From positions 1-23,087 of the forward strand of contig JAGCET010000045.1 of the NCBI GenBank assembly GCA_017650505.1: a stretch of 23,087 nucleotides of DNA. The letters run 5' to 3'. Origin of the DNA: Alphaproteobacteria bacterium (GTDB taxonomy: Bacteria; Pseudomonadota; Alphaproteobacteria; Rs-D84). The first letter of the stretch is position 1. Every line of letters begins with the position of its first letter. The notes beneath the pieces were generated by a model. The model was not told the origin of the DNA, did no database searches, and was given only the letters and a program-made list of their open reading frames with translations. A program made the translations under genes and the position numbers. Positions 1-8,265 of this stretch are shown here, one piece after another.

Positions 1-776
1 ATTGTCGCATTTTTCAATACTAATTCTACAACTTTGTTTGCGGTTTTAATATCTGGTAATGCGCGCAATATTGGGCCAGTACCATATAATTCGCCACTGG
101 CCAAAGTCCAACGGAATATCAAATATGGATTCGTTTCGAACGTTCCGCGCGACACAATATTGTTTTCAATATTACCACCGACATCCAACCATGCCGCAAA
201 ATCCGTCCCTATCAGTGCCTGAACCAAACGAACGGTTGCATCCGGATTGCTTTTCATCTTGTCACGGAATTCGCGTGGCGGGGTCCATTCGGGATAACGC
301 AACATTACATCTTGTAATGTGATAGACGCCGTATGAAATGTCGCATTTGGCAAAATTGCAATATCTGACATTGGTATTGCCGTAAAAGAAAATGCACTTG
401 CAGATCCGATTGGACTTTCTGCCATAAACAGACACGCGGTTCCCAATGTTACTAAATCCATATAACACTGGTGCACGGTGGTATAAAAATTCGAATCATT
501 CAGATTTGAACGTAATGCCGCCGTTGCGATTTCTGCATTTGGCGATTCAGAACTTTCCGGCACAAGGTTCAACCACAACGATTCAGGTGGTGTCAGTAAT
601 GAATACATACACGCCGCAAGGTTATCCGCCGCATCAGATGCGGTTGCATCAAACAATGTTGCAATATCATTATCTGATTGTGGCATAGTATAACGACGTG
701 CTTCGTCCCAACGTTTCAACCATGGTTCGCGCAGGGCGATGGCCCGACGATACATTTTTTCTAAATCATATTTCAT
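1..776 (-). CDS. Phage head-tail connector (portal) protein, podovirus type, C-terminus outside window
   Basis: Reading leftward from ATG 774-776 gives an uninterrupted frame of 258 codons to the window edge, starting MKYDLEKMYRRAIALREPWLKRW. The segments TPPESLWLNLVP, SRGTFETNPYLIFRW and SGELYGTGPILRALPDIKTAN are characteristic of the T7 gp8-like head-to-tail connecting family, which forms the 12-subunit portal at one capsid vertex. Family members are usually about 500-550 residues, so roughly half is visible. An AAGGA site lies about 7 nt before the ATG. The gene follows the terminase nuclease fragment by 21 bp in the same direction, the usual packaging-gene pairing. The visible part has no stop or frameshift. 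The family call is from recognition of the sequence, not a search. Confidence 0.85.
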   Translation of the reverse strand, partial: MKYDLEKMYRRAIALREPWLKRWDEARRYTMPQSDNDIATLFDATASDAADNLAACMYSLLTPPESLWLNLVPESSESPNAEIATAALRSNLNDSNFYTTVHQCYMDLVTLGTACLFMAESPIGSASAFSFTAIPMSDIAILPNATFHTASITLQDVMLRYPEWTPPREFRDKMKSNPDATVRLVQALIGTDFAAWLDVGGNIENNIVSRGTFETNPYLIFRWTLASGELYGTGPILRALPDIKTANKVVELVLKNAT

Positions 777-797
777 ATTTTTTCCTTTTGTTGTTTG

Positions 798-1646
798 TTA
801 AATTTGAAAATCTGTGTTTGCGACATACCGACGATTTATATCAATCGTCGTACGCACAGGCACGGGTCTGGACATAATTGCGCCCGCAACCGCATCAAGA
901 CCGTCATCGTGCTCGCCACCACCAATTGGTGTCCACGCCAACATTTCTGAAAAAAATGGGCTTTGGGTAATTCGACGATGTGCGAACAATCGTCCCGTCG
1001 ACAACAATGGTTCAATTGCATCCAAAATGCGGTCTTGTTTGTTTCGACTGTTTGTAATCGGGGTGATTTGAATACCATATCCGGCACGTCTTACCGTATC
1101 GCGCAAGATTTCCGGCAACGCGCCACCAATGCCGTTTGTTTCAACCGTTAAATTTCGCATTTGATGATGTCGGACAAAATCTAAAACTAAATCACATTGG
1201 TATGATAAAGGGTATTCAACCGAATCAGGCACGATCATATAGGTAATATCGTGTATAAAAACATTTCGGTTATTATCGTCACGATATATCAGCGTGCAAA
1301 CACTATGGTCACCATTTCTGTGCCCACCCGCGGGGTCCCAATAAACGGACGCACCGGTGATTTGATATTCACCGATTCTGCCGTAATGAGGTTCAAACGC
1401 ATCTTCATAAATTTTGATTCCGCCCGGATCCAGTCTGATTTTATCCGGTGGAACATAATTCAGCATCATTTGCGCCGAAAAATGTCTTTCGCCCACAGTC
1501 TTGCGAATTTGGTCTATCTTTTCCGCCGTAAATACGTCCGGCCATGCGGGTTTCCCATCAGAATTCAAAATCGGAATTCTTAATTCCGCGTACCCCGATA
1601 AAAAAGGCATTGAAAAACCATTTTTTTCGTTTAATATGTTTGACAT
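798..1646 (-). CDS. terL: Terminase large subunit, C-terminal nuclease half (gene split by the 1643-5030 block)
   Basis: This fragment carries the RNase H-like nuclease domain that cuts concatemeric phage DNA during packaging. Visible motifs are the acidic VYWDPAGG strand, TVETNGIGGALPEIL, and the C-terminal HDDGLDAVAGAI. The start of homology, KNGFSMPFLSGYAELRIPIL followed by ERHFSAQMMLNYV, is where gp19-type terminases pass from ATPase to nuclease domain. The ATPase half is missing here and lies at 5023-5616 on the same strand. ATG 1644-1646 is used because GGGAG (1655-1659 on the complement) sits 8 nt upstream. Both the ATG and this site lie inside the inserted block, so the insertion may have given the orphan domain its own start. 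It may be a working split subunit or a pseudogene remnant. Confidence 0.85.
   Translation of the reverse strand: MSNILNEKNGFSMPFLSGYAELRIPILNSDGKPAWPDVFTAEKIDQIRKTVGERHFSAQMMLNYVPPDKIRLDPGGIKIYEDAFEPHYGRIGEYQITGASVYWDPAGGHRNGDHSVCTLIYRDDNNRNVFIHDITYMIVPDSVEYPLSYQCDLVLDFVRHHQMRNLTVETNGIGGALPEILRDTVRRAGYGIQITPITNSRNKQDRILDAIEPLLSTGRLFAHRRITQSPFFSEMLAWTPIGGGEHDDGLDAVAGAIMSRPVPVRTTIDINRRYVANTDFQI
1610..1637 (+). promoter_or_regulatory. Candidate promoter for leaderless dnaB, inside antisense terminase sequence
   Basis: TTGAAA (1610-1615), a 16-bp spacer and TAATAT (1632-1637) precede the dnaB ATG at 1645 by 7 nt, placing the predicted transcription start at or next to the ATG. No Shine-Dalgarno is present. 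Both boxes lie in terminase coding sequence read antisense, just left of the GTTTG junction copy. Inference from base pattern only. Confidence 0.45.
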
Positions 1647-3180
1647 GGACTTTACTCCCAAAACTTTACCGACAAATGTTGAGGCCGAACAGGCCGTGTT
1701 AGCCGCGGTGTTGATGAACAATCGGGCGTTGGAAAAAATTTCCGAATTTTTACGTCCCGAAGATTTTTCACATCCCGCACACCAAGAAATCTATAAATTG
1801 GCTATGCGTCAGTTTGCCGCCGGAATCCCGTTTGATATAATCACCGCGAAAAACTACCTTGATCAACAGGGAACGTTGGAATCCGTGGGCGGTGTTGATT
1901 ATCTGACCCAATTGGCCGGGGCTGGCGCAACCGTCGTCAACGTCGAACAATATGGTCGCATTGTACATGAAAATGCGATGCGACGCGAACTTATAAATAT
2001 TGGGCAATCTATTACAGATTCGGCATTTGTGGAAGACATAGACAACCCCGTTTCAACCCAGATAGAAGTTGCCGAACAAAAACTGTTCAACATGGCAACA
2101 ACCGGGGATATTGGACGTGATGTGACACCAATTGCGACCGCGTTAAAGGCCGCACTTAGCGAAGCGGAAATTGCGTACAAAGCCGATGGTAAATTATCGG
2201 GTCTAACCACGGGGCTGACCGATTTGGATCGCGCAATAAGTGGTATGCACAAATCCAACCTGTTGATTATCGCAGGACGTCCCGGCATGGGAAAAACCGC
2301 ATTGGCAATGAACATCGCTTTTAATGCCGCGAATGCGATATTTTCTGGACGTGCAAATCCGCAATATACCGGTGCGGTCGCGTTTTTTAGTTTGGAAATG
2401 GGCGCATCTGAACTTGCGGCGCGCGTGCTGTCTTCGCAATCGCGTATTTCGGCATCCGCAATGCGTGAAGGATCGTTGACCGACGAAGACTTTCTTAAAA
2501 TGGCCCAGTTTTCCGATGCAATCAGCCGCATTCCTCTGTTTATTGACGACACGCCGGGCATGTCTGTACCGATGATTCGCACACGTGTACGCCGGTTGGC
2601 GCGTAAGTATAACGGTATTGCACTTATTGTGATTGACTATCTGCAACTGTTGACATCACCGGGGGGCAAAAACAAAGATAACCGTGTCCAAGAATTGTCC
2701 GAAATCACACGCGGACTTAAAATGTTGGCCAAGGAGTTTAATGTTCCTGTGATTGCCCTGTCCCAATTGTCACGCAGTGTGGAATCCCGCGACGACAAAC
2801 GGCCACAACTGTCCGATTTGCGTGAATCTGGGTCTATTGAGCAAGATGCCGATATCGTTATGTTCACGTACCGTGAAGAATATTATCTGCAGAATCGTGA
2901 CCCATCGAATCGTCTGTCTAATACCCCAAATGAAAAATCAGTGGACAGTTGGCAACGCCGATTGGAAAAGGCGCGGGGCAAGGCGGACATCATTATCGGA
3001 AAAAATCGTCACGGGCGAACCGATACGGTGAACCTTGCATTCTTGGCGGAATTCAGTTTGTTTGATAACCTAAATGAAATGGCGGGGCGTGTCCCAGAGT
3101 TTTCAGATATGCCGGCAACGGCACCAGAACCAGATGTCGCGCCAATAGATATTTCTGAGATCCCAGACGACATAAATTAG
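1645..3180 (+). CDS. dnaB: Replicative DNA helicase DnaB
   Basis: The 511-residue product is a full-length RecA-fold hexameric helicase that unwinds DNA at the replication fork and recruits primase. The N-terminal domain begins LPTNVEAEQAVLAAVLMNN (about 8-26). Walker A is GRPGMGKT (211-218), FFSLEM follows (247-252), Walker B is LIVIDYLQL (327-335), and LSQLSRSVESRDDKRPQLSDLRESGSIEQDAD (372-403) is the conserved H4 and arginine-finger region. The sequence is bacterial-chromosome-like rather than T7-primase-like. The frame stays open upstream to 1501, but that stretch is antisense terminase. ATG 1645 directly precedes homology; ATG 1636 would add three residues. No Shine-Dalgarno is seen. Whether this is the cell's only dnaB or an extra copy cannot be told from the window. 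Confidence 0.93.
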   Translation: MDFTPKTLPTNVEAEQAVLAAVLMNNRALEKISEFLRPEDFSHPAHQEIYKLAMRQFAAGIPFDIITAKNYLDQQGTLESVGGVDYLTQLAGAGATVVNVEQYGRIVHENAMRRELINIGQSITDSAFVEDIDNPVSTQIEVAEQKLFNMATTGDIGRDVTPIATALKAALSEAEIAYKADGKLSGLTTGLTDLDRAISGMHKSNLLIIAGRPGMGKTALAMNIAFNAANAIFSGRANPQYTGAVAFFSLEMGASELAARVLSSQSRISASAMREGSLTDEDFLKMAQFSDAISRIPLFIDDTPGMSVPMIRTRVRRLARKYNGIALIVIDYLQLLTSPGGKNKDNRVQELSEITRGLKMLAKEFNVPVIALSQLSRSVESRDDKRPQLSDLRESGSIEQDADIVMFTYREEYYLQNRDPSNRLSNTPNEKSVDSWQRRLEKARGKADIIIGKNRHGRTDTVNLAFLAEFSLFDNLNEMAGRVPEFSDMPATAPEPDVAPIDISEIPDDIN

Positions 3181-3277
3181 TAGCCCGGATATTGGCGGGA
3201 ACAATATTACAGTTATGAAATAATTTCAAAAGATACTAACCGTTTACACTATCCACTAATCACTATTAAACTTTTTC

Positions 3278-3330
3278 CTTGCCAAGTTTGTTAAAATTTA
3301 TTATCATTTTGTCAAGATTTACATAAGGAG
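3278..3330 (+). promoter_or_regulatory. Promoter, paired dyad sites and ribosome binding site for the double-HTH gene
   Basis: TTGCCA (3279-3284), a 17-bp spacer and TATCAT (3302-3307) form a good sigma-70-type promoter, with AAGGAG at 3325-3330 before ATG 3337. The near-palindromes TTGCCAAG (3279-3286) and TTGTCAAG (3309-3316) are 30 bp apart, about three helical turns. They overlap the -35 box and the start point, a layout expected of an autorepressor operator. The operator role is inferred. Confidence 0.55.
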
Positions 3331-3336
3331 TTTATT

Positions 3337-4347
3337 ATGGCCCAAGAAGAAATCATTTTTCCAAACAATATTCGCAATATCCGGCTTGCCGCAGGGATGA
3401 AGATGACCGAACTCGCACGGCGTTCTGGATTGTCGTTGTCGGCGGTTTCAAAAATTGAAAAAGGTGTACGCCGATTGAATCAAAAACAGTTGCTGAATAT
3501 CTGCAACATATTGGGTTGTAAACTTTCCGATATATTCATCAAAGATACTGACGAAGTTGCAACGAAATGGCAAAACGAGATTGCACGCCGTATGAATGAT
3601 AACGAAGACAGTGGTCTGAAAGTTTTCGGCAGTGGATTGCGCAAGATTCGTCAGCAATCGGGAAAAACTATTGCCCAGGCCGCAAAAGATGCGGGGATGA
3701 CGCTGTCTGTGTATCATAAAATAGAAGTCGGGCAACGTGAAGTGTATGAAAATGAAATTGAACCGTTGGCGAATTCTTTTGCGCAGACCGTTGAAGGTAT
3801 GTTCGATAAAATTGCCGAATTGTACAAATCGGGTGAACTAATCAAACAAATGAACAAGGTCAAAGAACGTGTCAAGGCGGCTTTGGCACCCGGTGATTCG
3901 GCGTCTGATTTTATGGATACACATGGGCATTTGTATGGTGCAAAGTTATACAATAATGCACGCCGCAAATTGGTTCCGGTGTTCGGCGAACCCGAAGGAA
4001 AATCTTTATCGTTTAAAAAATCTGATACGACAATGATTCCCGCCCCCGCAAATTTGGAAGGTCGCGCAAATATTTATGCGGTTATTCCAAATTCCAAACG
4101 GTTGGGTGGGTTTATACCCGAAAAGTCTTATGTGTTTGCCGATGCGAAAAAAACACCGACGATTGGCGAATTGGCGATCTTTATAGATACAGATTTCAAG
4201 GCATTGGAACCCGAAAAATTGGTCAAGGCTAATATCGCTGTTGTTCGCCGCGATTCCAAGGGCAACCTGTATGGTCAAATGGCGGGGCCGGACGAAAAAA
4301 TTACCGCACCTACGATGCATAAGGTTATTATGATTATGACCGAATAA
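3337..4347 (+). CDS. Double helix-turn-helix (XRE) regulator with degenerate S24/LexA-like C-terminus
   Basis: The 336-residue protein has two Cro/CI-type HTH domains. The first (about 12-66) contains MTELARRSGLSLSAVSKIEKG; the second (about 100-155) contains IAQAAKDAGMTLSVYHKIEVGQ. A linker is followed by a C-terminal domain (about 225-336) with NIYAVIPNSKRLGGFIPEKSYVFAD and GELAIFIDTD. Its layout recalls the LexA/CI peptidase fold, but the usual catalytic GDSM segment reads NSKRL, so self-cleavage is doubtful. It is expected to be a cytoplasmic DNA-binding repressor. It lies 156 bp after dnaB with its own promoter and strong AAGGAG site, and 28 bp before the next gene. Tandem HTH domains could bind two operators at once, and two matching dyads lie upstream. 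Target genes are unknown. Confidence 0.8.
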   Translation: MAQEEIIFPNNIRNIRLAAGMKMTELARRSGLSLSAVSKIEKGVRRLNQKQLLNICNILGCKLSDIFIKDTDEVATKWQNEIARRMNDNEDSGLKVFGSGLRKIRQQSGKTIAQAAKDAGMTLSVYHKIEVGQREVYENEIEPLANSFAQTVEGMFDKIAELYKSGELIKQMNKVKERVKAALAPGDSASDFMDTHGHLYGAKLYNNARRKLVPVFGEPEGKSLSFKKSDTTMIPAPANLEGRANIYAVIPNSKRLGGFIPEKSYVFADAKKTPTIGELAIFIDTDFKALEPEKLVKANIAVVRRDSKGNLYGQMAGPDEKITAPTMHKVIMIMTE

Positions 4348-4375
4348 TGCAGAATCCACGGAGGGATTGAACGAG

Positions 4376-5026
4376 ATGAAAGCAAAAGCAAGTGTTGTTG
4401 CCCAGAAATTGTTAAACCTGTACCGCCAGGCTCATGTTATCGCGGGTGGGTGGCCGGCATTGAACAAAATCTTTGTTGATGAAGCAACCGATGATGTTAT
4501 TGCCGAAATGCGCGACCTGCCGACGGGAAAATTCCTGGTTATGCACATTCAAAACCTGCGCAGTGGAAAAACACCGATGAATTCGATTGCACGCGAATTG
4601 TTGCCATACGGTGGTATGTTGGCGGAATCCGGTGATAGTGTTGATTTGGAATCAGATTCTGTTGGTGCGCTTGTTGATGCCGTAGATAAGTTTTCGGCAA
4701 CCCCAAAAGGTATCGAAGATTTTATGAACGCGCCTGTTATCCGTGATTTGGGCGATAATTGGATTGCATATGGTCGTAAAGTTTTGGCAACACGGCCAGA
4801 CAAGTTGCAAATTTTTGACACCATTGTACAAACATGGAACGCATACCGCGTATGGGACATGGCGAACGACATATTGAAGCAACCCATAAGTGATCGTATC
4901 CGCGCCCAAGTCCAGATTGATATGCCGGAATACGAGACATATCTGCCGATGTTTGGTGACGAAGGGACCGATTTGTTACGTCGTCTGCACAGTTTAACAA
5001 GTTCATTGCCAATAAAATCGAACTAG
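4376..5026 (+). CDS. Hypothetical protein, 216 aa, last gene of the dnaB block
   Basis: I do not recognise this protein. It is soluble-looking and mostly helical, with no signal peptide or membrane segment. Recognisable stretches are VIAGGWPALNKIFVDEATDDVIAEM near the N-terminus and GTDLLRRLHSLTSSLP at the C-terminus. ATG 4376 is preferred over TTG 4367 because GGAGGG (4360-4365) is 10 nt before the ATG but only 1 nt before the TTG. It follows the double-HTH gene by 28 bp and is probably cotranscribed with it, which suggests a partner or target of that regulator. Its TAG stop (5024-5026) shares a base with the right GTTTG junction, so the native C-terminus may have been slightly altered by the rearrangement. 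Confidence 0.7.
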   Translation: MKAKASVVAQKLLNLYRQAHVIAGGWPALNKIFVDEATDDVIAEMRDLPTGKFLVMHIQNLRSGKTPMNSIARELLPYGGMLAESGDSVDLESDSVGALVDAVDKFSATPKGIEDFMNAPVIRDLGDNWIAYGRKVLATRPDKLQIFDTIVQTWNAYRVWDMANDILKQPISDRIRAQVQIDMPEYETYLPMFGDEGTDLLRRLHSLTSSLPIKSN

Positions 5027-5616
5027 TTTGTTCGATAAATCGTATCAAATGTATGTGGTGTTCCAATATAAATCATACTTCCGTTGGGCGATAGTATAAA
5101 ATCCAGTTCCCTAAGTCTTTCGCGCAGTGCAGAACGTTTTCGCATTGTATTACATGTGTTCGGTACTTCGACATCGTCACAGATTATTAAATCGGCACGC
5201 ATACCTGTTATATTGCCTGATATACCTTGGCATATGACCGATGGTTCGCGAATTCCGATTGGTCTGTTTATTGTAATTTTATTTTCGGCCCATTCACGTT
5301 TATTTTTTGGAATCATATCTGTACACCATGAATGATTTTCCAATATATTTCTGATGTGCATAACCATTCGTGTGGCCAAATGAGTTTCTGCCGATAATAT
5401 CAAGATTCGTGTTTCGGGTTTTAAAAACAGTGTACATGCCGCGAATATTCCAACTATTGTTGATTTTCCCGAATGTCTGAATGCCATCAATAATCCACGT
5501 CGCACATCACCATTTATAACATCAAACAAAAAGTTTGTCATAACATGGTGATGTGGCGGCGTGGTGATACCCAATATCGAATTCCAAGAATCCAAAAATT
5601 GGTTGTATTCACTCAT
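5023..5616 (-). CDS. terL: Terminase large subunit, N-terminal ATPase half (truncated at the 1643-5030 junction)
   Basis: The 197-residue fragment is the packaging-motor ATPase domain. It has Walker A FRHSGKST (about 46-53), Walker B ADLIICDDVE (about 144-153), and the coupling motif SMIYIGTPHTFDTIY close to the end. It stops at a TAG formed exactly at the GTTTG junction, right where intact proteins continue into the nuclease domain encoded at 798-1637. GGGATAG before ATG 5614-5616 overlaps the stop of the upstream 118-aa-class gene, so translation is probably coupled. Alone it lacks the nuclease and could pump but not cut DNA. Together with the C-terminal fragment it covers the whole family length with no missing motif. 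Confidence 0.88.
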   Translation of the reverse strand: MSEYNQFLDSWNSILGITTPPHHHVMTNFLFDVINGDVRRGLLMAFRHSGKSTIVGIFAACTLFLKPETRILILSAETHLATRMVMHIRNILENHSWCTDMIPKNKREWAENKITINRPIGIREPSVICQGISGNITGMRADLIICDDVEVPNTCNTMRKRSALRERLRELDFILSPNGSMIYIGTPHTFDTIYRTN

Positions 5617-5621
5617 ATTAT

Positions 5622-5969
5622 CTATCCCAACAATTTATCCATATGCTCCAATGCCGATAACACTAGATTCTTTTTTGTTGCACGCGCATTTTTTAATTTG
5701 CTCATATTTATTTTCTTTTTATTTTCGTATGGTTTTTCTGCCTCGGATTTCATACGGTTTAAGACCGTCTCTTCGGTAATTCCATTGTTTGACATTCCTT
5801 TGGCACCATATTTTGCACGTTGCGATGCCAAAACTTTTTTGACCAGATTTTGTTTTTCATTCTCATCTGATGCCATTTCTGCCAAAATTTGTTTCTTGGT
5901 TTCATTGGCATTTTTCTTACTATCTTGATAGTTTAAAATATCTGTCACGTCTGAAATAACTTGTCCCAT
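5622..5969 (-). CDS. Phage hypothetical protein upstream of terL (small, charged, helical)
   Basis: The 115-residue product begins MGQVISDVTDILNYQ and is rich in Lys, Glu, Asn and Ala with coiled-coil-like helices, ending KNLVLSALEHMDKLLG. ATG 5967-5969 is chosen over an in-frame GTG at 5976-5978 because AAAGGTG lies 6 nt before the ATG. The stop is followed 5 bp later by the terminase ATPase start. Position between the tail nozzle gene and terL suggests a small terminase or accessory virion role, but I see no clear HTH or family motif, so no function is assigned. Confidence 0.7.
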   Translation of the reverse strand: MGQVISDVTDILNYQDSKKNANETKKQILAEMASDENEKQNLVKKVLASQRAKYGAKGMSNNGITEETVLNRMKSEAEKPYENKKKINMSKLKNARATKKNLVLSALEHMDKLLG

Positions 5970-5989
5970 AATTTTCACCTTTATTTTTA

Positions 5990-7696
5990 TTAGATTTGAT
6001 ATCTGCCATATATTGTCACCGACAATATTGTGATTGGCAACGAATCAGTTGTTGAAATTTCCCACGGTGCATCCGTCATTTCTGTTCCTGTACCAAGTAT
6101 ATTTACTGATATATCCCCGGAAAATCCGGGTGCATTATCAGAATATATTTCATTTGGTAAATTCGCACGAACATTATTTATAAATAATGTTTTGGAATTA
6201 TATAACCTGACCGTAATTTTCTTGATGCGCGCGTGATGTACATTATGTCCATTGGACATCAACGGCACCCCGACCGCACTAATGGTGTATGGATTTGTAT
6301 CCGAATCTGTCATTTCCGAATCAGAGAAATATTCTAATTGAAAATCGTCGCCACGTTTTGTCACAACAAACGTATCATTATTACACGCGACAACAGAATA
6401 GAACTTACCATTTGTCGTATAACGCCCCCATGCACAAATATCCATAGGTTTATTATAATTTAACACCGCCATATTCCCAGATGACATGACAACAAATAAT
6501 TTTTTGCTTGCCTTGTTATACGCCATATCCACCGGATTATCTATCAAATGCGATGACAATTCACTAATGTTTTCGGCCGTATAATTTTCCGACATATTGT
6601 CCAACACCAATTCACGAATATCGTGTTTGTTATTGGAAACAAATACTGTCTTGTCCTCCATCTGCTGGGGTGGCAGGTATGTATCGGTTGGACTGCCCAC
6701 GGATGTATGCATTTTTATGTCAATGGATTCTGGTGTTAATGGTTTACTGGATACGGCCCATTCACCTTCGGATGTCAAGATTTGCAAATTATCACTGCTG
6801 ACCAATGTGCATATATGTTGTCGCCGATCTGATACCAGTGTGAAATATATTGCTTCGTCATCTAACCCTGTGCCGACATTGAAATTACGATGGTCGCCGA
6901 CATGCGACATCCATACACCCCCCGGCCAAGATTTTGCACCACCAAAAACCAATCGGTCTTGGTGAAAAGTAATTGCCGATGGCCACCCACGACGTGGTCC
7001 GAACACAGATTCGGTCCAATCCGAAACGGGCGAATCGGGCGAAGTATATGCACCATTGCATGTTGCGATGATATTTTTTGCGTCTATGTATGATGTGACT
7101 ATCCACGTCTTGCCCAACAATGATAAATACCCATTAACATTGTCTTGGGTCCAAAAATCGTAATTGGTTGTAAATTTTATGCCGTCACCAGTGTTGGTAA
7201 GTGATATTGTGATTCTTTCCGAATCTTCAAACCGCATAAACGGTATATTCAAATTATCACCCGCAGAATTCCACGAAAAACTGAAGTCTTTTATTTTGAA
7301 AATGCCATTATCTACGTACAAAATTTTTGGTATATAATTCGGATGCACAAAAATCATCGTGCCAAAACGTTGCGCATACTGCAACATTCCGATATCTGAC
7401 GCATTCCATGGTGCAATTACATCTTGGACAAATTCGTCCCCAATAAAAACACGTATCAGTCCATTCATTATCGCCAAAACATAATGTTTATCTTCCGATA
7501 CGGAAAACGATACCAATCTGGCACTCGATGACAATTTTGCAATTTTTTTTAACCCCGGTCTGCGTGTCAAACCACCACCAGGAACGACATCAAAATTTTC
7601 CATACGTGCCAATCCGTGAATGCCGGAATTAGCAAAGAATATCGGCGAAACTTCGCCATTGGCAAATGATGTATCGGTTTTGATAAAGTTTACCAT
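5990..7696 (-). CDS. Tail tubular protein B / tail nozzle protein (T7 gp12-like)
   Basis: The 568-residue protein has the beta-rich, propeller-like composition of podovirus tail nozzle proteins, which cap the short tail and contact fibres. Diagnostic segments are FANGEVSPIFFANSG near the N-terminus, the MENFDVVPGGGLTRRPG stretch, FGPRRGWPSAITFHQDRLVFGG, the FTLVSDRRQHICTLVSSDNLQILTSEGEWAVS block, and a final ITILSVTIYGRYQI strand. Length is typical of the shorter members. A GGGGG site lies 8 nt before ATG 7694-7696. It follows tail tubular protein A by 18 bp, the order seen in T7-like tails. The frame is intact. Confidence 0.85.
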   Translation of the reverse strand: MVNFIKTDTSFANGEVSPIFFANSGIHGLARMENFDVVPGGGLTRRPGLKKIAKLSSSARLVSFSVSEDKHYVLAIMNGLIRVFIGDEFVQDVIAPWNASDIGMLQYAQRFGTMIFVHPNYIPKILYVDNGIFKIKDFSFSWNSAGDNLNIPFMRFEDSERITISLTNTGDGIKFTTNYDFWTQDNVNGYLSLLGKTWIVTSYIDAKNIIATCNGAYTSPDSPVSDWTESVFGPRRGWPSAITFHQDRLVFGGAKSWPGGVWMSHVGDHRNFNVGTGLDDEAIYFTLVSDRRQHICTLVSSDNLQILTSEGEWAVSSKPLTPESIDIKMHTSVGSPTDTYLPPQQMEDKTVFVSNNKHDIRELVLDNMSENYTAENISELSSHLIDNPVDMAYNKASKKLFVVMSSGNMAVLNYNKPMDICAWGRYTTNGKFYSVVACNNDTFVVTKRGDDFQLEYFSDSEMTDSDTNPYTISAVGVPLMSNGHNVHHARIKKITVRLYNSKTLFINNVRANLPNEIYSDNAPGFSGDISVNILGTGTEMTDAPWEISTTDSLPITILSVTIYGRYQI

Positions 7697-7714
7697 TTGA
7701 ATATCCCCCGTATG

Positions 7715-8233
7715 TTAAAAACGACTGTCTATTAAAGAAAAATTTTCTATCCCAGAATTTATCGATGTCGTACTATCTATGAATTTTGCTGTTTGTAATT
7801 CTGTTTCATATAATGCGACCATGGTTCTGAATACCGTTTGATCAGAAGTAAGTGGCATACAAAATTCTGTTGCCAATTTTGTGGCAACCAATGAAGCAAA
7901 ATAACTTGGGAATTTATCGGGCGACACACGCACAATTGCCGTGATGTTAAGTGTATCTATATCCGAAACAATTTTATTCCCAATAACGTGGCCATTGGTT
8001 TTTATGATGCGCAACACTTCCGATGGAATCTCAAAATTTCCATCTTCGTCGCGCGCCAATGTATAAGAATTGCATGCAAACCGCCACGGATGTATGGCCA
8101 ATAACGTATCTATTACGAAATCGACTAACGTACGTCCAAGTTTTGCCGCCGCGGTATCATCCGACAATGATTGAATTGGATTTTCACCCAGTTTTAGTAA
8201 TGCCATAGAGCATAGGTCTATTTTTGTTAGCAT
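7715..8233 (-). CDS. Tail tubular protein A (T7 gp11-like adaptor)
   Basis: The 172-residue product opens with DLCSMALLKLGENPIQSLSDD and TLLAIHPWRFACNSYTLARDE, the hallmark N-terminus of gp11-type adaptor proteins. These form the dodecameric ring joining portal to nozzle. The segment IVRVSPDKFPSYFASLVATKLATEFC also fits. Length is near the family norm of about 180-200. A CGGGG site precedes ATG 8231-8233, and the nozzle gene follows directly. Confidence 0.85.
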   Translation of the reverse strand: MLTKIDLCSMALLKLGENPIQSLSDDTAAAKLGRTLVDFVIDTLLAIHPWRFACNSYTLARDEDGNFEIPSEVLRIIKTNGHVIGNKIVSDIDTLNITAIVRVSPDKFPSYFASLVATKLATEFCMPLTSDQTVFRTMVALYETELQTAKFIDSTTSINSGIENFSLIDSRF

Positions 8234-8265
8234 TTTATTTACCCCGTATGTAAAAATGAATTTAG

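Larger units (their letters stand above)
1643..5030 (+). other. 3.39-kb block (dnaB, repressor-like gene, unknown gene) interrupting terL, bounded by GTTTG repeats
   Basis: GTTTG occurs at 1638-1642 and at 5026-5030. Deleting 1643-5030 joins the terminase halves in frame, through ACA AAC ATA TTA on the minus strand, into IYRTNILNEKNGFSMPFL and a 476-residue protein, a normal length for this terminase type. A shorter alternative repeat, GTTT at 1629-1632, also gives an in-frame join. The block starts two bases before the dnaB ATG and ends within the last gene's stop codon, so it is almost pure coding sequence in opposite orientation to the phage genes. I see no terminal inverted repeats, integrase or transposase. 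The right junction lies in a dyad, TCGAAC-TAGTTT-GTTCGA (5018-5035). Confidence 0.75.

Noticed and set aside
1501..1644. dnaB reading from 1501
   Set aside because: This stretch is the antisense of terminase codons, and DnaB homology begins only at about 1660.
1899..2646. Long minus-strand frames inside dnaB
   Set aside because: They are antisense shadows of an unmistakable helicase gene.
1643..5030. Insertion sequence or transposon
   Set aside because: The block ends show no inverted repeats and no transposase or integrase is encoded; the 5-bp direct repeat alone is not enough.
1643..5030. Intron or intein in terL
   Set aside because: The genes inside are on the opposite strand, there are no splicing-domain or homing-endonuclease sequences, and both protein halves end at stop or start codons.
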